NCBI GenBank assembly: GCA_002877875.1
Contig: PNIE01000097.1
Location: 1-9,793, forward strand
Origin: Caldimicrobium thiodismutans
Lineage (GTDB): Bacteria; Desulfobacterota; Thermodesulfobacteria; Thermodesulfobacteriales; Thermodesulfobacteriaceae
Reading direction: 5' to 3'
DNA length: 9,793 nucleotides
In this document: one piece after another, positions 7,034-9,793 of the stretch
Position numbering within the stretch: the stretch's first letter is position 1
How the letters are laid out: the number at the start of each line of letters is the position of its first letter
The notes under the pieces: model-generated
What the model was told of the DNA's origin: nothing
The model's input: only the letters and a program-made list of their open reading frames with translations
Databases searched by the model: none
Position numbers and translations under genes: made by a program

Positions 7034-7992
7034 ATGAGAAGAATAAAAGGTTCTAAATCTTTTAAAGCTTTTATTTTATCCCTGTCATTTTTAGGCTTTT
7101 CCTCTTTAAAGGCCGAGGCTGCTTTTGATCATTCTTAAGTGATTAAAGGTAATTTTACAGGGGCTCACGAGGTAACTGCCCTTTGTATCCAATGTCATGA
7201 AAAACAAGCTAAAGAATTTATGAAAACTCCGCACTGGAAATGGATGGGGCCTCCTCTTCACATAGGAAAATTTCAGAATCCTGCTAATGCTAAGAAGGAA
7301 TGGGGAAAGATCAATATGTTTAATAGCCAAACATCTCCAATCTGTGGCCTGTGAAACCTGTCATATCCCTGCTATTGCAAGAGGGGGATATTGTAACTAA
7401 GCTTGATTAGGATTGGAGTTATGTAGGTAAAGATATGAAAGATCTTGAAGGCAAAGAAGAATATGGAAGAGAAGTTTTTGCTAAACATAAGGGAGTTTTT
7501 AAATGGGGTATTAATGTGATTCCTACCTATATGTGGTATAATGGCAAGGGTGAGAGATATCTACTTGGTGATAAGCTTGATCCCAATAAAGTTCTTGAGT
7601 TAAACAGACCAATGGGAAGTATAAAAGATCCTAAAGCAAAGATCTATCCATTTAAAGTCCATACTGGCAAGCAACCCTATGATGTAAAGTACAAGTACTT
7701 ACTAGCTTTTAGAGTTTGGAAGGCTCTTTGGAGCGATTACAATTGGCAAAAGGCTATTGAACTTGGAACCAAAGAAATGGGACTACCTTATAGTGGTAAC
7801 TTTGATTTCGTGAGAACAGCCTACTATATTTCTGCAAGACATGAAGTGGCACCCAAGGAAATGGCTCTTACTTGTAATGATTGTCACTTTTAGCAAAGAC
7901 TTGACTGGAAAGCCCTTGGTTATCCTGACGATCCTGCAGTTGTAGGTGAAAGATTTACAAGAGGTATAGTGAAAGTTAAAAAATCTAAATAA
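7034..7992 (+). pseudogene. Octaheme cytochrome c, tetrathionate reductase (OTR) family, multiply disrupted
   Basis: Remnant of a periplasmic multiheme cytochrome c. Family members carry eight hemes and can reduce tetrathionate, nitrite or hydroxylamine in vitro. A strong ribosome binding site (GGAGGGG, 7024-7030) and a Sec signal peptide (cleavage near KAEA, residue 29) open the frame. Lesions in order: TAA at 7136-7138, where the family usually has Lys; loss of the middle of the protein near 7315-7335 with a change of frame; a G5 tract at 7383-7387 that must be G4 to restore ARGDIVTKLD; TAG at 7408-7410 where LDWDWS expects Trp; TAG at 7891-7893. Three heme sites remain: CIQCH (7184-7198), CETCH (7350-7364) and CNDCH (7873-7887). 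The C-terminal part, with ERYLLGDKL, KIYPFKVHTGKQPYD and LPYSGNFDFV, is well preserved and is what identifies the family. About 319 codons remain, and roughly five heme sites are gone. TAA at 7990 is the original end. Confidence 0.85.
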
Positions 7993-8017
7993 TCACCATT
8001 AGTTCTCTTTTAACCTT

Positions 8018-8057
8018 AAAGGGAGGGATTGGTGGTCCCTCCCTTTTTCTTTTTTTA
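8018..8057 (+). terminator. Rho-independent terminator after the cytochrome pseudogene
   Basis: A perfect 11-bp stem, AAAGGGAGGGA (8018-8028) pairing with TCCCTCCCTTT (8036-8046), with a 7-nt loop (TTGGTGG), is followed by a T-rich tract interrupted by one C to about 8057. It starts 25 nt after the cytochrome's original stop codon. It is GC-rich against its surroundings and intact. It should insulate the following MBL-ruvC-ruvA genes from upstream transcription. Confidence 0.92.
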
Positions 8058-8068
8058 TAAAAAAAGGC

Positions 8069-8077
8069 TGATATAAT
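8069..8077 (+). promoter_or_regulatory. Extended -10 promoter for the MBL-ruvC-ruvA genes
   Basis: TGATATAAT is a perfect extended -10 (TGnTATAAT). The -35 position is a T run without consensus, which extended -10 promoters tolerate. It lies directly behind the terminator, as expected for a new transcription unit. The predicted start near 8084 leaves only about 8 nt before the ATG at 8092, so the AAGGA at 8082-8086 would be only partly transcribed. Confidence 0.55.
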
Positions 8078-8091
8078 TTTTAAGGATAAAT

Positions 8092-8841
8092 ATGTTTGAA
8101 ATTATTTTTCTAGGAACAGCAGGGGCTCGCTATGTAGTTGCCAAACAACTTAGAGCCTCAGCAGGTCTTCTTTTTAATTTCAATGGTAAATATCTTCTCT
8201 TTGATCCAGGACCAGGGACTTTGGTTCATCTGGCCAAAAGGAAAATTTACCCTGAAAAGGTGACTACCATAGTAGTTTCTCACAAACATTTGGATCACTC
8301 TGCTGATTTAAATATCCTTGTTGATGCCATAACTGAGGGAGCCTTTAAGAAAAAGGGTAGAGTTTTTCTCACAGAAGAGACTTTAAAAGAGGGACTTCTA
8401 CTGGAATACCTAAAAAATGCCCTGGAAGAACTTGTAATCCTTCGTCCAAAAGAAATTTTTAAAGGAGAATTTTTTACCTTTCAAACTACCTGTCTCCTTA
8501 AACACACAGCAGAAAATTATGGCTTTGTTTTTGAAATAGGAAATCAAAAATTAGGGATAATTACCGATACTGCCTTTTTTCCAGAAATCATTGAGGAGTA
8601 TCGTAAGTCTGATTTCTTGATAGTAAATCTTGTGCGCTATGAACCACGGGAAGGAGTTTTGCACCTTTCAGTCCCTGACGTGAAAATCCTTTTAAAAGAA
8701 CTTAAACCTAAGTTAACTATTATAACTCATTTTGGTATGACTATGCTTAAGGCAAACCCCTTTAGGGTTGCCCAGGAGCTTTCCTCTGAAATTGGTCTAA
8801 AAGTAGTAGCAGCCTATGATGGAATGAGAATAACCCTATGA
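8092..8841 (+). CDS. Metallo-beta-lactamase-fold hydrolase, RNase Z-like
   Basis: A 249-residue cytoplasmic metal-dependent hydrolase. The zinc-binding motif HxHxDH is intact (SHKHLDH, His64, His66, Asp68, His69). Further likely ligands follow: His138 (LKHTAENYG), Asp159 (GIITDTAFF) and His213 (ITHFGM), with His191 in LHLSVPD at the place of the RNase Z-type histidine. The start MFEIIFLGTAGARYV matches the usual first strand of such proteins. It resembles the RNase Z/phosphodiesterase branch, but I see no clear exosite arm of tRNase Z, so tRNA 3' processing is only one possibility; a cyclic-nucleotide or other phosphodiesterase is another. AAGGA (8082-8086) lies 5 nt before ATG. The stop overlaps the ruvC start by 4 bp (ATGA at 8838), so it is probably co-expressed with the Holliday junction genes. 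Metal hydrolase is firm, substrate unknown. Confidence 0.85.
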   Translation: MFEIIFLGTAGARYVVAKQLRASAGLLFNFNGKYLLFDPGPGTLVHLAKRKIYPEKVTTIVVSHKHLDHSADLNILVDAITEGAFKKKGRVFLTEETLKEGLLLEYLKNALEELVILRPKEIFKGEFFTFQTTCLLKHTAENYGFVFEIGNQKLGIITDTAFFPEIIEEYRKSDFLIVNLVRYEPREGVLHLSVPDVKILLKELKPKLTIITHFGMTMLKANPFRVAQELSSEIGLKVVAAYDGMRITL

Positions 8842-9326
8842 AGATACTCGGAGTTGATCCTGGATTGCTCAATCTGGGGTGCGTTTTAATCCAAATCTTG
8901 GAAAAGGATTTTGAAATTTTGAGATCAGAGACCTTTAAGCCAAAAAGAGACTTGGAAATCTCTAAGAAATTATTTTATCTCTATCAAGCTTTAAAGAAAC
9001 TTATTGAAGAGGAACAACCTGATTATGTAGTTCTTGAAGAGGCTATTCCCAAAGCCAATCCTCACTCAACAGTTAAAGTCTCTCAGACTTCATCTTTAAT
9101 ACTGCTTTTATCTGAAGAAAAGGGACTTCCTCTTAAAGTCTATCACCCCTCTTACTGGAAAAGTTTCATATGTGGAAACGGACTTGCTAAAAAAAATGAA
9201 GTTTTGCAATTTTTACTGAGACTTTTTAAAGAAAAAATTGATGATAAAATCAGAGATACCCATCAGGCTGATGCCCTTTCTCTTGCCTTGGTTTTTGCTT
9301 TAGAAAATAATTTTTTAAGGTTTTAA
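8838..9326 (+). CDS. ruvC: Holliday junction resolvase RuvC
   Basis: Endonuclease that cuts Holliday junctions symmetrically during recombination and fork repair, working with RuvA and RuvB. Length is 162 residues, within the family range. The four acidic-type catalytic positions can be placed: Asp7 (LGVDPG), Glu67 (VVLEEA), His142 and Asp145 (DTHQADALSLAL). His in place of the E. coli Asp138 equivalent is known from Thermus thermophilus RuvC, so the site should be functional. The region PKANPHSTVKVSQTSSLIL corresponds to the conserved stretch after the Glu. The usual Thr of the GLxxTG motif is Leu here (GLLNLG). Start overlaps the MBL gene by 4 bp; ruvA follows 6 nt after the stop. The order ruvC-ruvA is the common one. 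Confidence 0.93.
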   Translation: MKILGVDPGLLNLGCVLIQILEKDFEILRSETFKPKRDLEISKKLFYLYQALKKLIEEEQPDYVVLEEAIPKANPHSTVKVSQTSSLILLLSEEKGLPLKVYHPSYWKSFICGNGLAKKNEVLQFLLRLFKEKIDDKIRDTHQADALSLALVFALENNFLRF

Positions 9327-9332
9327 TCCTTT

Positions 9333-9793
9333 ATGATTTATAAAATTCGAGGGATTCTAAAAGAGATTATTCCACCTAATAGAGTGATACTTGAAAGAGA
9401 GAATCTCTTTTGGGAGATTTATATTCCCTTTAATTTAATAGAGATTCTTAAAAGGGATTTTTTTGAGAAAGAGATAGAATTTTTTGTATGTGTAATTTTG
9501 AGAAAAAATGAGTATCTTGAGACTTATGGTTTTTTAAGTAGGGAGGAAAGAGAGCTTTTTTTGAAGCTTAATACTCTCTCTAAGGTTGGCCCTAAACTTG
9601 GTTTAAATATAATTTCTGTCTATACTCCAGAACTTTTAAGAAAGATAATAGAGGAAGGGAAGGTGAGAGAACTTGCTAAGATCCCTGGAATAGGTGAGAA
9701 AAGGGCTGAAAAACTTTTTCTTGATCTAAAAGGACTGTTTGGAAGAATTCCCATTAAAGGAAGAACCATTCCTCTTGAAAAAGAGAGGATTCT
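9333..9793 (+). CDS. ruvA: Holliday junction DNA helicase subunit RuvA, 3' end outside the window
   Basis: RuvA binds four-way junctions as a tetramer and loads the RuvB motor for branch migration. The frame opens with MIYKIRGILKEI at ATG 9333 and stays open to the window end, giving 153 residues of a protein usually near 190-200. Residues 1-62 correspond to the N-terminal OB-fold. The conserved GFLSREERELF follows (66-76). The first helix-hairpin-helix contains VGPKLG (85-90) and the second PGIGEKRAEKL (118-128); both bind the DNA backbone. The missing part is the flexible linker and domain III, which contacts RuvB. The start lies 6 nt after ruvC; AAGG at 9317-9320 is a plausible though distant ribosome binding site. 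ruvB probably follows beyond the window. Confidence 0.92.
   Translation, partial: MIYKIRGILKEIIPPNRVILERENLFWEIYIPFNLIEILKRDFFEKEIEFFVCVILRKNEYLETYGFLSREERELFLKLNTLSKVGPKLGLNIISVYTPELLRKIIEEGKVRELAKIPGIGEKRAEKLFLDLKGLFGRIPIKGRTIPLEKERI

Noticed and set aside
7139..7354. A short stand-alone monoheme protein starting at GTG 7139
   Set aside because: It has no signal peptide and no ribosome binding site of its own, and its tail reads through the deletion scar out of frame. It is better explained as the N-terminal fragment of the broken octaheme cytochrome.
7136..7893. Recoding of stop codons (for example pyrrolysine at TAG) to make one functional long cytochrome
   Set aside because: Two TAG codons and a TAA would all need readthrough, and a frameshift plus an internal deletion remain. 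TAG ends truD and TAA ends several intact genes here, so both are working stops.
7435..7893. A separate intact 152-residue gene starting at ATG 7435
   Set aside because: The same frame continues upstream as TKLD, stop, DWSYVGKD, matching the OTR sequence, and downstream of the TAG as QRLDWKALGYPDDP. It is an internal fragment of the pseudogene, not a gene with its own start.
8050..8065. Second hairpin formed by the T run and following A run after the terminator
   Set aside because: It is only A-T pairing with almost no loop and is explained by the terminator's T tract next to an A tract; it may help the reverse strand but is not convincing as a separate element.

Overview
The window looks like a chromosomal stretch from a thermophilic, Gram-negative, anaerobic bacterium. 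Thermodesulfobacteria (Thermodesulfobacterium or Caldimicrobium type) is my best guess. Grounds: low GC, proteins rich in Lys, Glu and Ile, tightly packed and overlapping genes, an LPS heptosyltransferase (outer membrane), and the remains of a periplasmic octaheme cytochrome c. The taxon is an inference from these features, not from a search.

Layout. Positions 1-3687 (+) hold a compact gene run: the 3' part of thpR (RNA 2',3'-cyclic phosphodiesterase), a PsiE-family membrane protein, a family 5 peptide-type solute-binding protein, and a D-2-hydroxyacid dehydrogenase. Neighbours overlap by 4 bp or lie 11 bp apart. Positions 3656-6539 (-) hold a second run, transcribed as yebC, truD, waaF, which meets the first run tail to tail with a 32-bp overlap of coding ends. 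Positions 6540-6828 are an AT-rich divergent intergenic region. Positions 6829-8057 (+) hold a dead two-gene unit: a small secreted Lys/Glu-rich protein with a +1 frameshift in a T run, then a tetrathionate-reductase-type octaheme cytochrome c gene wrecked by three nonsense codons, an internal deletion and a +1 insertion in a G run. Its promoter, ribosome binding sites and strong terminator still look intact. Positions 8069-9793 (+) hold a metallo-beta-lactamase-fold hydrolase, ruvC, and the 5' part of ruvA, which runs off the window.

How the genes work together. Most are housekeeping: RNA processing and modification (ThpR, TruD), gene regulation or translation (YebC), LPS core synthesis (WaaF) and Holliday junction processing (RuvA, RuvC; ruvB is expected beyond the window). 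yebC and ruvCA are often adjacent in bacteria; here they are divergent and separated by the decaying cytochrome unit.

I see no new defence system, mobile element, CRISPR array or RNA gene. The most informative feature is the multiply broken respiratory cytochrome unit between intact housekeeping operons. Two simple automatic start choices would be wrong here: thpR continues upstream of the window, and yebC starts 27 codons inside its longest reading frame.
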